Assembly (NCBI RefSeq): GCF_014197535.1
Contig: NZ_JACIFV010000019.1
Coordinates: forward strand, 53,154 to 117,153
Direction of reading: 5' to 3'
DNA: 64,000 bases
DNA from: Rhizobium aethiopicum
GTDB lineage: Bacteria; Pseudomonadota; Alphaproteobacteria; Rhizobiales; Rhizobiaceae
Part shown: in pieces, positions 8,695 to 17,215 of the stretch
How the letters are laid out: each line of letters opens with the position of its first letter
Position numbering within the stretch: the stretch's first letter is position 1
The notes under the pieces: model-generated
Seen by the model: the letters and a program-made list of their open reading frames with translations, nothing else
The model's database searches: none
What the model was told of the DNA's origin: nothing
Program-made: the position numbers and the translations under genes

Positions 8695-10341
8695 TTACTT
8701 CACAGGTTCCAGGGCGAGCAGGTTCAAGAGGCGTGCCGGATTGGTGCGCGAGATGGACGGATTGACGAAGGGGTTCTCCTTGGTCGACCAGCCGGTGAAA
8801 CGCTTGGTGTTGTACTGATACCAGTTCGGATTGTTGAACACCGGAATGACAGGCATGTTTTCGGCGACGATGCGCTGCGCCTTGTTCATCGCTTCCTTCT
8901 GCTTGGCAAGGTCGGCGGTATGGGTGAACTCGCCAACAAGCTTCTCCACATCGGGATTGAACCAGCGCTGCGCGGTGAAGCGGGTCTTGCCCTTGTCCGA
9001 GGCGCTGAAGGCGCGCTTGTAGGGATAGTAGGGCGAGGCCGATGCCGGCAGGCTGTTGATCGCCGCATCGAACTTGCCGCTGATGAGGTTGCCGGTCCAG
9101 ACGGCCTCCTCGGGCGTTTCGATCTTGGCGTTGATGCCGACCGCCTGCATGCCTTCGACGGCGATGTTGACCGTGTCGACCCAGTCCGTCCAGGAGTTCG
9201 GGACGATGATGGAGAAGGAGATCTTGCTGCCGTCGGGATTGTCGCGGAAGCCGTCGCCGTCCTTGTCCTTGTAGCCGGCCTCGTCGAGCAGCGCCTTGGC
9301 GGCGTCGGCGTCATAGGTCGCGTATTTGCCGAAGTCGGCCTTGACGGACGGATCCGCCCAGCTCTTGTAGAGCTCGCCCATCAGGCCGGGGTCTTCGTTG
9401 AGCGTCGGGTAGCCGTAGCCGGCGACGTCGATCATGGTCTTGCGGTCGAGCGCCATGCCGACGGCACGGCGGAACTTCACGTCGTTGAAGGCCTTCTTGT
9501 TGTTCTCGTTTGCAGTTTCGAGGTTGAACAGGAAGGCGACCATGCTGCTCGGCGAATACCAGTAGTGAAAGTGCGCCGGATCCTTGGAGACATAGACATT
9601 GTCGATGTCGGGAATGAAGGAGACACCCCAGTCGAGCGTGCCGTCGGCGGTTGCCGTCAGGATCTGGTTGTTGTCGGCAAGCTGAGGGAAGCGAATGCAA
9701 TCAACCTTCAGATGAGCGTTGTCCCAGTAATTCGGGTTGCGGCACTGGTCATAGGTCTGGCCGGTGAAGCGCGGTACCTCAGTCAGCGGACCGCTGCCGA
9801 CCGGGGTCTCGTTGGCGAAGGTGACGGGATCGGCGACGTCCTTCCAGATGTGCTCGGGAACGATCGGCAGCTGCGAGATCTGCTCGGCGGCAAGCGAACT
9901 CGGATTGGCGAGCGTGAAGCGCACCGTCTGGCCGTCGACGGCTTGCACGTCGGTAACGAAGGTCCAGATGCTGACGAAGTCGAGCGCCGGGAACTTCTTC
10001 AGGTAATCATAGGTGAACTTGACGTCGGCTGCGGTCAACGGCTTGCCGTCCGACCATTTGAGGTTCGGGCGCAGCTTGAAATCGATACTCTTCAGGTCGT
10101 CGGAGAGCTTGAAGCTTTCGGCCAGGCGATAGACCGGCTTGTTGCTGTCGAAGCGGTTGAAAATAACCAGCGGCTCGTAGATGAAGTCGAGTGTCGACTG
10201 ACGCGCCGAGGTCTGGTTGAACGGGTTGAAGTTGCGAACCCAGGTGGTCGCCGGTTCGATGTTCGCGGTCAGGACGGTCTGCGCCATCGCAGATCCGGAA
10301 AGCAACGTCAGTGCTGCGGCTGCAAGAAGATATTTTTTCAT
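8695..10341 (-). CDS. Extracellular solute-binding protein, family 5 (Opp/Dpp/chito-oligosaccharide class)
   Basis: A 548-residue periplasmic binding protein with a clear Sec signal peptide (MKKYLLAAAALTLLSGSAMA, cleavage before Q). The body follows the SBP family 5 plan: YEPLVIFNRFDSNKPVYRLA, then KWSDGKPLTAADVKFTYDYL, and the C-terminal lobe with RRAVGMALDRKTMIDVA. Family 5 proteins bind oligopeptides, but also chito-oligosaccharides, cello-oligomers, nickel and muropeptides. Location directly after the NagZ-like gene argues for an amino-sugar-containing ligand rather than plain peptides; that is inference from context. Confidence 0.88.
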   Translation of the reverse strand: MKKYLLAAAALTLLSGSAMAQTVLTANIEPATTWVRNFNPFNQTSARQSTLDFIYEPLVIFNRFDSNKPVYRLAESFKLSDDLKSIDFKLRPNLKWSDGKPLTAADVKFTYDYLKKFPALDFVSIWTFVTDVQAVDGQTVRFTLANPSSLAAEQISQLPIVPEHIWKDVADPVTFANETPVGSGPLTEVPRFTGQTYDQCRNPNYWDNAHLKVDCIRFPQLADNNQILTATADGTLDWGVSFIPDIDNVYVSKDPAHFHYWYSPSSMVAFLFNLETANENNKKAFNDVKFRRAVGMALDRKTMIDVAGYGYPTLNEDPGLMGELYKSWADPSVKADFGKYATYDADAAKALLDEAGYKDKDGDGFRDNPDGSKISFSIIVPNSWTDWVDTVNIAVEGMQAVGINAKIETPEEAVWTGNLISGKFDAAINSLPASASPYYPYKRAFSASDKGKTRFTAQRWFNPDVEKLVGEFTHTADLAKQKEAMNKAQRIVAENMPVIPVFNNPNWYQYNTKRFTGWSTKENPFVNPSISRTNPARLLNLLALEPVK

Positions 10342-10384
10342 GTTCTATTCCCCTTTTCTTATGCGGTGAGAAATAATCTGCCGG

Positions 10385-11407
10385 TCAGGAGACCGGCACG
10401 CTTGCAAACATGTCTTCGACTTCGGCATGGACGGCGCGGAAATCGATCTTCAGATTGCCGAGGCGGGCCTTTCCGGCAGCGATCCGCTTCAGGGCAGTAT
10501 CCGTCAGCGGGCGCGCGGCCTTGGCGGCGGCTTCGCTTTCCCTGACGTCGCCGTGGCTGTGGAGGGCGATGTCGAAGCCTGCGTCGAGCACTTGGGCAAC
10601 GCGCTCCGGCAGCGTGCCCGAGAGCGACTCCATGAAAATGCAGTCGGAGATCAGCACGCCGTCATAGCCCATGTCGTTGCGGATCACGTCGTGCATGACA
10701 GGCGAGATCGACGCCGGCAGCTCGGCGTCGTAGGCCGAATAGACGACATGGGCGACCATGGCCCAGGGCGTATCCTTCAACGCCAGGAAAGGCTTGAAAT
10801 CGGTGGCGATGAGCGTCTGGCGGCTGGCGTCGACCACCGGGCGCTCCTTGTGGGAGTCGAGCGTCGCGCGGCCATGGCCGGGAATGTGCTTCATGACGGG
10901 CATGTTGCCGGTCTCGAGCAGTCCGTCGACGACCTCGCGGCCGAGGGCGGCGATGAAATCCGGATCGGGGCCGAAGGAGCGGGCGCCGATGACCGCGCTC
11001 GTCGTCTCGAAGACGAGATCGAGAACGGGCGAGCAGCCGCTCGAAAGACCGAGTTCCGTCATCATCGCGCCCATGGCCTGAGAGGACAGGCGCAGTGCTT
11101 TTTTGCCGAGATCGAAATCGCGGTGAGCAAGCTCGGCGAACTGGCCGAAGCTGCGGAAGAGCGGCCAGGGACCGGCGTCGAGATGCTGGACGCGGCCGCC
11201 TTCCTGATCGGTGAAGACGGGCGCATCGTCACGGCCGACGGCTTCGCGGAAGCGTTCGATCAACCGTTTCGTCTGCTCCGGCTCGCGCTGATTGCGCCGG
11301 CCGACGAAGAGGCCGAGCGGATTGGTCTCGCGGAAGAGAGCGAATTCATCATCCGAAATCGTGGGGTGGGGAAGGCCGACGAAAAGGGCGAGCGGGGTCG
11401 AGGACAA
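10385..11407 (-). CDS. nagZ: Beta-N-acetylhexosaminidase, glycoside hydrolase family 3 (NagZ type)
   Basis: A 340-residue GH3 single-domain enzyme, the NagZ size class. The signature VMKHIPGHGRATLDSHKERP holds the Lys-His pair that binds the N-acetylglucosamine 2-acetamido group and the His-Asp dyad used as general acid/base. LISDCIFMESL carries the nucleophile-containing strand (Asp after IS). FTDQEGGRVQHL is the conserved first-sugar loop. No signal peptide, so it is cytoplasmic and should remove terminal GlcNAc from imported muropeptides or chito-oligosaccharides. It stands between an acetyltransferase gene and a five-part importer in one operon, so it probably processes what the importer brings in. 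It may not be the cell's general housekeeping NagZ. Confidence 0.85.
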   Translation of the reverse strand: MSSTPLALFVGLPHPTISDDEFALFRETNPLGLFVGRRNQREPEQTKRLIERFREAVGRDDAPVFTDQEGGRVQHLDAGPWPLFRSFGQFAELAHRDFDLGKKALRLSSQAMGAMMTELGLSSGCSPVLDLVFETTSAVIGARSFGPDPDFIAALGREVVDGLLETGNMPVMKHIPGHGRATLDSHKERPVVDASRQTLIATDFKPFLALKDTPWAMVAHVVYSAYDAELPASISPVMHDVIRNDMGYDGVLISDCIFMESLSGTLPERVAQVLDAGFDIALHSHGDVRESEAAAKAARPLTDTALKRIAAGKARLGNLKIDFRAVHAEVEDMFASVPVS

Positions 11408-11431
11408 TTCTGGAGCTCCGGGATCAGATGG

Positions 11432-11911
11432 TCATTTCGGCGCGCTTCTCAGCAGGCCTTCGTAAATACCCCTGTCGGGGGCGGGGATGACGATTGCGCC
11501 CGCCGTCCTGGCGTAGAAATCGACGGGGCCGGCATCGCCGATGAAGGCATAGGCGTGGCCTGTTGTTTTCATGGTCTGCAGGCAGGCGGAAAACAGCGCG
11601 AGCCCGATACCCTTGCCGCGCGCTTCAGGACCGACGCCGGTCGGGCCGAAGAAGCCGCGGGCCGTCGTGTCGTAACAGGCAAAGCCGAGCAGCTTGCCGC
11701 CTTCGACGGCGATCAGACAGGCGACGGGCTGGCGGGAGAAGGCGACGGAAACCTCGCTCGCCCAGTTCTCGCTGAATTGTTCGCGAACCCAGTTGACGAT
11801 GAGGTGCAGTTCCGGAGGAAGAGCCGGACGGATGGAGACGCCGACATGATCGGCTTTCTGCTTCAGGTCAGCGAGCTCAGTGGAATATAAGCTTACAAGC
11901 AGGTCTGGCAC
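11432..11911 (-). CDS. GNAT-family N-acetyltransferase
   Basis: A 159-residue GNAT protein. The acetyl-CoA pyrophosphate loop is VGPEARGKGIGLALF (motif A, RGKGIG), preceded by GFACYDTTARGFFG (strand 4) and followed by YAFIGDAGPVDFYARTAGA (motif B region). It is the first gene of the NagZ/Opp operon, 24 bases ahead of nagZ. The acceptor is unknown. Position suggests acetylation of an amino sugar or peptide released during turnover of the imported compound, for example re-acetylation of glucosamine or muramic derivatives, which is speculation. Confidence 0.8.
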   Translation of the reverse strand: MPDLLVSLYSTELADLKQKADHVGVSIRPALPPELHLIVNWVREQFSENWASEVSVAFSRQPVACLIAVEGGKLLGFACYDTTARGFFGPTGVGPEARGKGIGLALFSACLQTMKTTGHAYAFIGDAGPVDFYARTAGAIVIPAPDRGIYEGLLRSAPK

Positions 11912-11927
11912 CTGTCATCCTCCCGGT

Positions 11928-11945
11928 ATTCCGTTATTGCGGAAT
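11928..11945. promoter_or_regulatory. Operator-like palindrome ahead of the acetyltransferase/nagZ/Opp operon
   Basis: ATTCCG, six spacer bases, CGGAAT: a perfect 6-6-6 inverted repeat, 17 bases upstream of the operon's start codon. A second imperfect dyad with TATA half-sites lies at 11959-11987, and TTGACA on the minus strand at 11989-11994. The placement suits a repressor site between promoter and first gene. The cognate regulator is not in the window. Confidence 0.45.
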
Positions 11946-12103
11946 GTATCCCCTTTTAGTGTTATAGACTTGGCCATATAACGACACTTGTCAACAAGGT
12001 TTTTGAATTCGATTAGGAACCGTCTGTTGCGGTGACGCGGGCTTCAACGCAGGGCGGGCGCCGAACGTTTCAAGGCGCTGACAAAGTCTCTTTCGTCTGA
12101 AAA

Positions 12104-12258
12104 GACCCGTCCCCAACCCCTCCCCACAAGGGGGAGGGGCTAACGCGCCGCGCCAACTGCAGCAGACATCAGCCTCTGCGGATGAGACGGCGAAATGGAA
12201 AACAATGGGTGCGGCATTCAAGCCCCTCCCCCTTGTGGGGAGGGGTTGGGGAGGGGTC
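12104..12258. repeat. Large imperfect palindromic repeat element in the 11912-12364 intergenic region
   Basis: The left arm 12104-12141 and right arm 12221-12258 are reverse complements over 38 bases with one mismatch, separated by 79 bases. Each arm itself contains the small palindrome CCCCTCCCC-ACAA-GGGGGAGGGG (two 10-nt halves around it). Such GC-rich CCCTCCCC/GGGGAGGGG palindromes are scattered in rhizobial and Brucella genomes as short intergenic repeats. No gene is evident in this 453-base gap apart from this element and the operator-like dyads next to the acetyltransferase gene. It sits downstream of thiD, so it may also act as a transcription stop. Confidence 0.75.
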
Positions 12259-12364
12259 TTGGATGGTGGCTCGGCCCGGTCGGCGGCAGCCCGAGGAGTG
12301 GCAACGGCGATGTCAGGGGCCGAATGTGATCTTAGTGCCTCGCAAATGCCCGCCTAACGAACCT

Positions 12365-13174
12365 TCAGTCGCCGTCTTTCCAAAGCGCGTGGAAATGCTG
12401 CACCGGACCGTGGCCGGAGCCGACGCTGAGCTTTCCGGCGGCCGCGACTGCATCAGCGAGATAATCCTTCGCGATGGCGACCGCCTGTTGCGCCGAGGCG
12501 CCTTTGGCGAGCTCGGCCGCCAGCGCGCTGGAGAGCGTGCAGCCTGTGCCATGGGTGTTTTTTGTCGGCACGCGTCGGGCTTCGAACCAGTGCAGGCCGT
12601 CGGCCGTGGCAAGCACGTCCGGGCTTTCGTTGCTGTCGAGATGGCCGCCCTTGACCAGAACGGCAGCGGGACCGAGCGCGCGCAACTGTTCGGCCTGGGC
12701 CGCCATCTCATCGCGACTGGTCGCAACCGGCTGGTGCAACAGGGCCGCGGCTTCGGGCAGGTTCGGGGTCAGAAGCGTTGCGAGCGGCAGCAACCGGCGG
12801 GTCAACACGTCCACCGCCTCCGGCGCGAGCAGGGCAGCGCCCCCCTTGGCGATCATGACGGGATCGATGACGATGGGAATGCCGCGCCGGTCAGCAAGGG
12901 CTGCGGCGACGGCCTCCGCAATCCCGGCATTGGCGATCATGCCGATCTTGACGGCGTCGACGCGTACATCGGCAAAGACGGCATTGATCTGGTCGGCGAC
13001 GAATTGCGGCGGCACCAGATGCACGCCGCTGACGCCTTGCGTGTTCTGTGCCGTCAGCGCCGTCAGCACCGCCATGCCATAGACGCCGCGGGCGGAAAAA
13101 GCCTTGAGATCGGCCTGGATGCCGGCGCCGCCGGATGGATCGGAGCCGGCGATGGAGAGAACATTGCGGATCAT
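12365..13174 (-). CDS. thiD: Bifunctional hydroxymethylpyrimidine kinase/phosphomethylpyrimidine kinase
   Basis: A 269-residue ribokinase-fold kinase. AGSDPSGGAGIQADLKAF near the N-terminus is the ThiD substrate loop, VIDPVMIAKGG the central motif, VLVKGGHL the nucleotide strand and GTGCTLSSALAAELAKG the anion-hole/catalytic motif. It phosphorylates HMP and HMP-P to give HMP-PP for thiamine phosphate synthesis. Its start overlaps the thiE stop by four bases. It is the last gene of thiM-thiE-thiD, a thiamine salvage and coupling unit behind the TPP riboswitch. Confidence 0.95.
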   Translation of the reverse strand: MIRNVLSIAGSDPSGGAGIQADLKAFSARGVYGMAVLTALTAQNTQGVSGVHLVPPQFVADQINAVFADVRVDAVKIGMIANAGIAEAVAAALADRRGIPIVIDPVMIAKGGAALLAPEAVDVLTRRLLPLATLLTPNLPEAAALLHQPVATSRDEMAAQAEQLRALGPAAVLVKGGHLDSNESPDVLATADGLHWFEARRVPTKNTHGTGCTLSSALAAELAKGASAQQAVAIAKDYLADAVAAAGKLSVGSGHGPVQHFHALWKDGD

Positions 13175-13806
13175 GGGCGGACCTTTCGGATGTTTGCGGC
13201 GATGCGGCGCGTGGCCGCCTCGGGGTCTGGCGTGCCGCAGATGGCGGAGACGACGGCAAGCCCCCTGGCGCCGGCTGTGAACACCTGCGCCACATGCTCG
13301 GCCTTGAGGCCGCCGATGGCGACCGACGGCACCGGTGAGGATTTCACCAGCATCGCAAGGCCATCGAAACCGAGCGGCTGCTTGTGGTCGGCCTTGGTCG
13401 GTGTCGCAAAGACCGGTCCGACGCCGGTATAATCGACGAGACGGGGATCGACGGCGCCGGCAAGCTGGGCGGTCTCGACCGAGAGGCCGAGGATCATGTC
13501 CGAGCCGATCATCGTCCGTGCCGTGCGCGCATCCATGTCCTCCTGGCCGATATGCAGGCCGTCCGCGCCGATGGCGATCGCCGCCTCGACATCGTCATTG
13601 ACGATAAGCAGCGCGCCGGTTCCCGCAAGCGCCTGTTTCAAGGCTCGGCCGGTCTCGATCATTCTGGTCGTGCCCGCATGTTTGTCGCGCAGTTGCACCA
13701 TCGTCGCGCCGCCGGCAACGGCAAGGCGCGCGGTCTCGATCATGCCGATCTCGGCGCAGAGATCGGGATCGAGAACGAGATAGAGCGAAAGGTCGAAGTG
13801 CTTCAT
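13171..13806 (-). CDS. thiE: Thiamine phosphate synthase
   Basis: A 211-residue TIM barrel. MVQLRDKHAGTTRMIE is the first phosphate/pyrimidine motif, LLIVNDDVEAAIAIGADGLHIGQED carries the Mg-binding Asp residues, and YTGVGPVFATPTKADH plus SVAIGGLKAEH are the thiazole-phosphate and C-terminal phosphate loops. It joins HMP-PP to hydroxyethylthiazole phosphate. The start at 13806 overlaps the thiM stop by four bases; the same frame runs further upstream inside thiM but without similarity. Coupled translation with both neighbours is likely. Confidence 0.95.
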   Translation of the reverse strand: MKHFDLSLYLVLDPDLCAEIGMIETARLAVAGGATMVQLRDKHAGTTRMIETGRALKQALAGTGALLIVNDDVEAAIAIGADGLHIGQEDMDARTARTMIGSDMILGLSVETAQLAGAVDPRLVDYTGVGPVFATPTKADHKQPLGFDGLAMLVKSSPVPSVAIGGLKAEHVAQVFTAGARGLAVVSAICGTPDPEAATRRIAANIRKVRP

Positions 13807-14606
13807 GCGACCGATACCCTTGCCCTGGCATCGAGCGTTTCGGCGTCGATCGCAGCCAGCGCATCGAGGAAGCGCCAGGAGAAGGAGCCCGGGCCGGCGG
13901 CACCCAGCGCCGCATCTTCGCCGGCGACGGCGAAGGTCGCAAGCGCGGCGACAGTCGCGCCGAAGATATCCTCGGGCGCGGTCGCGGCAAAGGCGCCGAC
14001 GAGGCAGGTAAGCGAGCAACCGAGCGCGGTGACCTGCGGCATCAGGGCCGATCCGCCCGCAACGCGCACGGCTCTTTTCCCATCGGTGACGAAATCCACC
14101 GCGCCGGTGATGGCAACGATGGCTTGCTGCCGCTCCGCCAGCCGCCGTGCCGAATCCTCCGCCTGTTCGACCGGGTCGCGGCTGTCGACGCCCTGACCGC
14201 GGCTCTCTCCGCCGGCAAGCGCGATGATCTCGGACGCGTTGCCGCGGATGATCGTCGGCTTGAGCGCCAGGAGATCGGCGACCGCTGCGCGGCGGAAGGC
14301 CGTCGCGTAATGCGCGACCGGATCGAGCACCCATGGCTTGCCGGCTGCGTTGGCGGCCTTCGCCGCCGTCTGCATGCCTTCGATCCATTGCGTCGAAAGC
14401 GTGCCGATGTTGATGGTCAATGCATTCGCGATGCCGGCGAATTCACCGGCTTCTTCAGCGGCATGCACCATGGCGGGCGAAGCACCCGACGCAAGCAGAA
14501 CATTGGCCGCGATGTTCATGGCGACATAATTGGTGATGCACTGGACGAGCGGCGGCTTTTCGCGCATCGCCTTCAGCATGGCTCCCGACGTGATCTTGCT
14601 TTGCAT
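13803..14606 (-). CDS. thiM: Hydroxyethylthiazole kinase
   Basis: A 267-residue ThiM. PLVQCITNYVAMNIAANVLL, GASPAMVHAAEEA and INIGTLSTQWIEGM are the characteristic thiazole-binding segments; IIRGNASEIIALAGG is the conserved NAxE metal site; VTALGCSLTCLVGAF holds the catalytic GC motif near the C-terminus. It phosphorylates salvaged hydroxyethylthiazole. First gene of thiMED and directly controlled by the riboswitch 54 bases upstream. AAAGGGG precedes the start codon. Confidence 0.95.
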   Translation of the reverse strand: MQSKITSGAMLKAMREKPPLVQCITNYVAMNIAANVLLASGASPAMVHAAEEAGEFAGIANALTINIGTLSTQWIEGMQTAAKAANAAGKPWVLDPVAHYATAFRRAAVADLLALKPTIIRGNASEIIALAGGESRGQGVDSRDPVEQAEDSARRLAERQQAIVAITGAVDFVTDGKRAVRVAGGSALMPQVTALGCSLTCLVGAFAATAPEDIFGATVAALATFAVAGEDAALGAAGPGSFSWRFLDALAAIDAETLDARARVSVA

Positions 14607-14660
14607 GGCGCCCCTTTCAGGCGGGGGCGGCGCGGGGGGCGCCCCTCACGGCGAGGCCCC

Positions 14661-14744
14661 GAGCGACTCCCTCCGCCGGCATTATCCGGTTCAGGTTCGA
14701 AGGGTTCTTCTCAGCCCGTCTTTCGACGAACGCCCCTGTCTCTC
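14661..14744 (-). ncRNA. TPP (thi-box) riboswitch controlling thiMED
   Basis: Read on the minus strand, the order GAGAGAC, GGGGCG, CTGAGA, ACCCTT, GAACCTGAACCGGATAATGC, CGGCGGAGGGA, GTCGCTC matches the thi-box aptamer. The CTGAGA and GGATAATGCCGGCG blocks are the pyrimidine- and pyrophosphate-sensing loops. GAGAGAC and GTCGCTC close the P1 stem with one mismatch. The 54 bases between aptamer and thiM are very GC-rich and include GGGGCGCCCC, able to pair with the AAAGGGG ribosome site, so control of translation initiation is likely. Confidence 0.95.
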
Positions 14745-14876
14745 AATCGTGCTCTTTTTCGCAGAGAAGGGCGCGGCTGTCACTCCGAAAATGAATGTCG
14801 GTACTCCTTGCGGCAGCGCATTAGGCTTGAACGTCGCTGCTCGTGCTTCCGGGTATGCTATCCCGATCGCATCCGG

Positions 14877-15461
14877 CTAACTCAAATCATGAAGCTCCGT
14901 CGTAATCGCATCCGCAATCGAAAACTCCGAAAACCGCACAATCAGCCCACTACGCTCCGGCGTGCAGGCAGCCGGCCCAACCTCGTAGCGGTCAGCAGCC
15001 TGGAAGGGCGCCAGCCGCAATAGTGGCCAGCGGCGGCCGTCGCGGGAGGCCTGGATGCGCATGGCGCCATTGGCGACGGTGACGCGGATGCGGAAATCCT
15101 CGAGTTTCTTGAAGGGCTGCGATACTGACCAGTCGGACCGGCCGTCGGTGACGACGGTGCTGAGGAAGGCTTCGCCGTCGGTGAATTCGACGCCGGTCTT
15201 TACCCAGCGTTTCTCGTCGATGCGGACCATCAGGCCGGCCTGGTCATAGAGCGTGCGGAATTCGCCCTCGACGCGGATCTGTGCGGTGAAGCTGTCGCCG
15301 GTGGGGAAGGCGAGGAAGTGGCCGCTGTCGCGGGTGAAGCCGTAATAGGTTTCGCGCCAGAAATCGGTCTTCTCGCCTGTCGTCATCGTCAGGCCGGTTC
15401 CGTCGGCGTGCCAGCTGGCCGGCTCATTCAGCCATCGTCCCTGGTTGAAGTCGATGCTCAT
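14877..15461 (-). CDS. DUF1349 domain protein (concanavalin-like fold)
   Basis: A 194-residue protein that fits the DUF1349 family over its full length: a jelly-roll with FTAQIRVEGEFRTLYDQAGLMVRID, WVKTGVEFTDGEAFLSTVVT and SDWSVSQP as typical strands, ending in a short C-terminal segment. Family members are related to carbohydrate-binding/LamG-like folds and are sometimes called regulation-of-enolase proteins, but no enzyme activity is established. No signal peptide. It is divergent from the second Opp-type operon and stands alone after the riboswitch of the thi operon, from which it is separated by 133 bases. Confidence 0.8.
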   Translation of the reverse strand: MSIDFNQGRWLNEPASWHADGTGLTMTTGEKTDFWRETYYGFTRDSGHFLAFPTGDSFTAQIRVEGEFRTLYDQAGLMVRIDEKRWVKTGVEFTDGEAFLSTVVTDGRSDWSVSQPFKKLEDFRIRVTVANGAMRIQASRDGRRWPLLRLAPFQAADRYEVGPAACTPERSGLIVRFSEFSIADAITTELHDLS

Positions 15462-15600
15462 TCGATCCTCCCTTTATTGACGTCCTGACGCTGCCGATTC
15501 TTCATATCGGCATAATGCGCGACCTTCGCGCAGGCGACCAGTCTCGGCCGGCGATGTTGTGCTTCCGGCCTCTGTCGCGGACATAATCCGCGGCTTCGGC

Positions 15601-15628
15601 TTGACACGATAGTTCCAACTCTTATTCT
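15601..15628 (+). promoter_or_regulatory. Probable sigma70 promoter with overlapping dyad, second Opp operon
   Basis: TTGACA at 15601-15606 and TATTCT at 15623-15628 are 16 bases apart, 52 bases before the binding-protein start. AGTTCCA at 15611-15617, inside the spacer, is mirrored by TGGAACT at 15656-15662; the two centres are 45 bases apart, as expected for a pair of repressor half-sites or two helically phased sites. Seen in sequence; function inferred. Confidence 0.45.
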
Positions 15629-15679
15629 GTTACAAAAAGATGAATTACATAATTGTGGAACTGAATCGGGAGCCCTCAA

Positions 15680-17206
15680 ATGAAAACACTAGTCGCATTC
15701 CTGCTCGGCACCGCGCTTGTCGCCCTGCCTTCGACCCTCCTTGCCCAGGAGAAGGGCGGCGTCATCAATGTCGCCACCATCGGCGAGCCGCCGACGCTCG
15801 ATCCGATGTCGTCGACGGCCGATCTCGTCGGCATCGTCACGCAGCATATTTTCGAAACGCTCTACACTTTCGACAAGAGCTGGAACGTCACGCCGCTTCT
15901 GGCCGAGAGCTTGCCCGAGATCAGCGCCGACGGCAAAACCTATACGATCAAGCTCAGGACCGGCATCAAGTTCCACGACAATACAGACATGACCTCGGAG
16001 GATGTCGTCGCCTCGCTTAGCCGCTGGATGAAGATCGCCTCGCGCGGCAAGCAGGTGGCCGGCTTCATCGACAAGATCACGGCTGGCGATTCTTCGACCG
16101 TCACCATCACCCTGAAGCAGCCCTATGCGCCGCTGACCTCGCTGCTCGCCTTCAACAATTCGGCGGCGATCATCATCCCTTCCGAAAAGCAGGACGAGCC
16201 GATGAAGGAATTCATCGGCACCGGTCCCTATATGCTGAAGGAGCGCAAGGCCGACCAGTATATCCAGCTCGTCCGCTTCGACGGCTACAAGTCCCGCGAG
16301 GGCGACAGCAATGGTTATGGCGGCGCCCGCCATCAATATCTCGATGAAATCCGCTTCGTGCCGGTGCCGGATCCGAACACCCGGGTCGAGGCCGCCATCT
16401 CGGGTCAGTATGATTATGTCGACTCGATCCCGGTCGAATCCTACGACAAGCTGAAGGCTTCGACGGCCTCGCAGCCGGTGATGCTGAAGCCCTTCGGTTA
16501 TCCGGTCTTCGTCTTCAACACGAAGGAAGGTGTTGCCGGAAATGTCGAAGTTCGCAAGGCGATCCGCCAAGCGCTCAGCATGGAAGACATGCTGGCGGCC
16601 GCCTTCGGCAGCAAGGATTTCTATGCGCTCGATGGCGCCATCTATCCCAAGACCTTTGCCTGGTCGACCGATGCCGGCGTCGAGGGCGCCTATAATGTCG
16701 CCGATCCGGAAGGGGCGGCGGCTGCCGCCAAGAAGGCGGGATACAATGGCGAGCCGATCCGCATCCTGACCAGCCGTCAATACGAGTTCCACTACAAGAT
16801 GGCGCAGGTCGCCGCCGAATATCTGAAGCTTGCCGGCTTCACCGTCGATATGCAGGTGGTGGACTGGGCAACGCTGACGCAGCGCCGCACCGATCCGAAG
16901 CTCTGGGATATCTACATCACCCACAGCCCCTTCCTTCCCGAGCCGGCGCTCATCGGGTCGCTCTCGACGAGTTCGCCCGGCTGGTGGGACACGCCGGCCC
17001 GCAAGGCGGCCGTCGATGCCTTCACCTCCGAGGTCGATCCGAAGAAGCGCGTCGCGCTCTGGGCCGATGTTCAGAAGGCCGTCTATGCCGACGCGCCCTT
17101 CATGAAGATCGGCGATTTCAACGCCGTCTCGGCAAAATCGGTCAAGCTCGAAGGCGTCGATCCGGCTCCGTGGCCATATTTCTGGAACGCCTCGATCAAG
17201 AAGTAA
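15680..17206 (+). CDS. Extracellular solute-binding protein, family 5
   Basis: A 508-residue periplasmic binding protein with a Sec signal peptide (MKTLVAFLLGTALVALPSTL LAQ; cleavage after residue 23). The SBP family 5 landmarks are present: EPPTLDPMSS, FETLYTFDKSWNVTPLLAES, GIKFHDNTDMTSEDVVASLSRW in two adjoining segments, and VRKAIRQALSMEDMLAAAFG. It heads a plus-strand operon with two permeases, RidA, a SelA-like enzyme, a fused ATPase and a bicupin. The ligand is unknown; the attached enzymes suggest a small nitrogenous compound rather than generic peptides. Confidence 0.88.
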   Translation: MKTLVAFLLGTALVALPSTLLAQEKGGVINVATIGEPPTLDPMSSTADLVGIVTQHIFETLYTFDKSWNVTPLLAESLPEISADGKTYTIKLRTGIKFHDNTDMTSEDVVASLSRWMKIASRGKQVAGFIDKITAGDSSTVTITLKQPYAPLTSLLAFNNSAAIIIPSEKQDEPMKEFIGTGPYMLKERKADQYIQLVRFDGYKSREGDSNGYGGARHQYLDEIRFVPVPDPNTRVEAAISGQYDYVDSIPVESYDKLKASTASQPVMLKPFGYPVFVFNTKEGVAGNVEVRKAIRQALSMEDMLAAAFGSKDFYALDGAIYPKTFAWSTDAGVEGAYNVADPEGAAAAAKKAGYNGEPIRILTSRQYEFHYKMAQVAAEYLKLAGFTVDMQVVDWATLTQRRTDPKLWDIYITHSPFLPEPALIGSLSTSSPGWWDTPARKAAVDAFTSEVDPKKRVALWADVQKAVYADAPFMKIGDFNAVSAKSVKLEGVDPAPWPYFWNASIKK

Positions 17207-17215
17207 GCATCACCG

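Noticed and set aside
7488..8765. 425-codon open frame opposite the Opp permease genes
   Set aside because: Low-complexity Arg/Asp-rich sequence typical of antisense frames; both permeases are intact on the other strand.
8920..10545. 541-codon open frame opposite the substrate-binding protein
   Set aside because: No recognisable domain; the minus-strand protein has a signal peptide and full family motifs.
10427..11890. 487-codon open frame opposite nagZ and the acetyltransferase
   Set aside because: Spans two real genes on the other strand and lacks conserved motifs.
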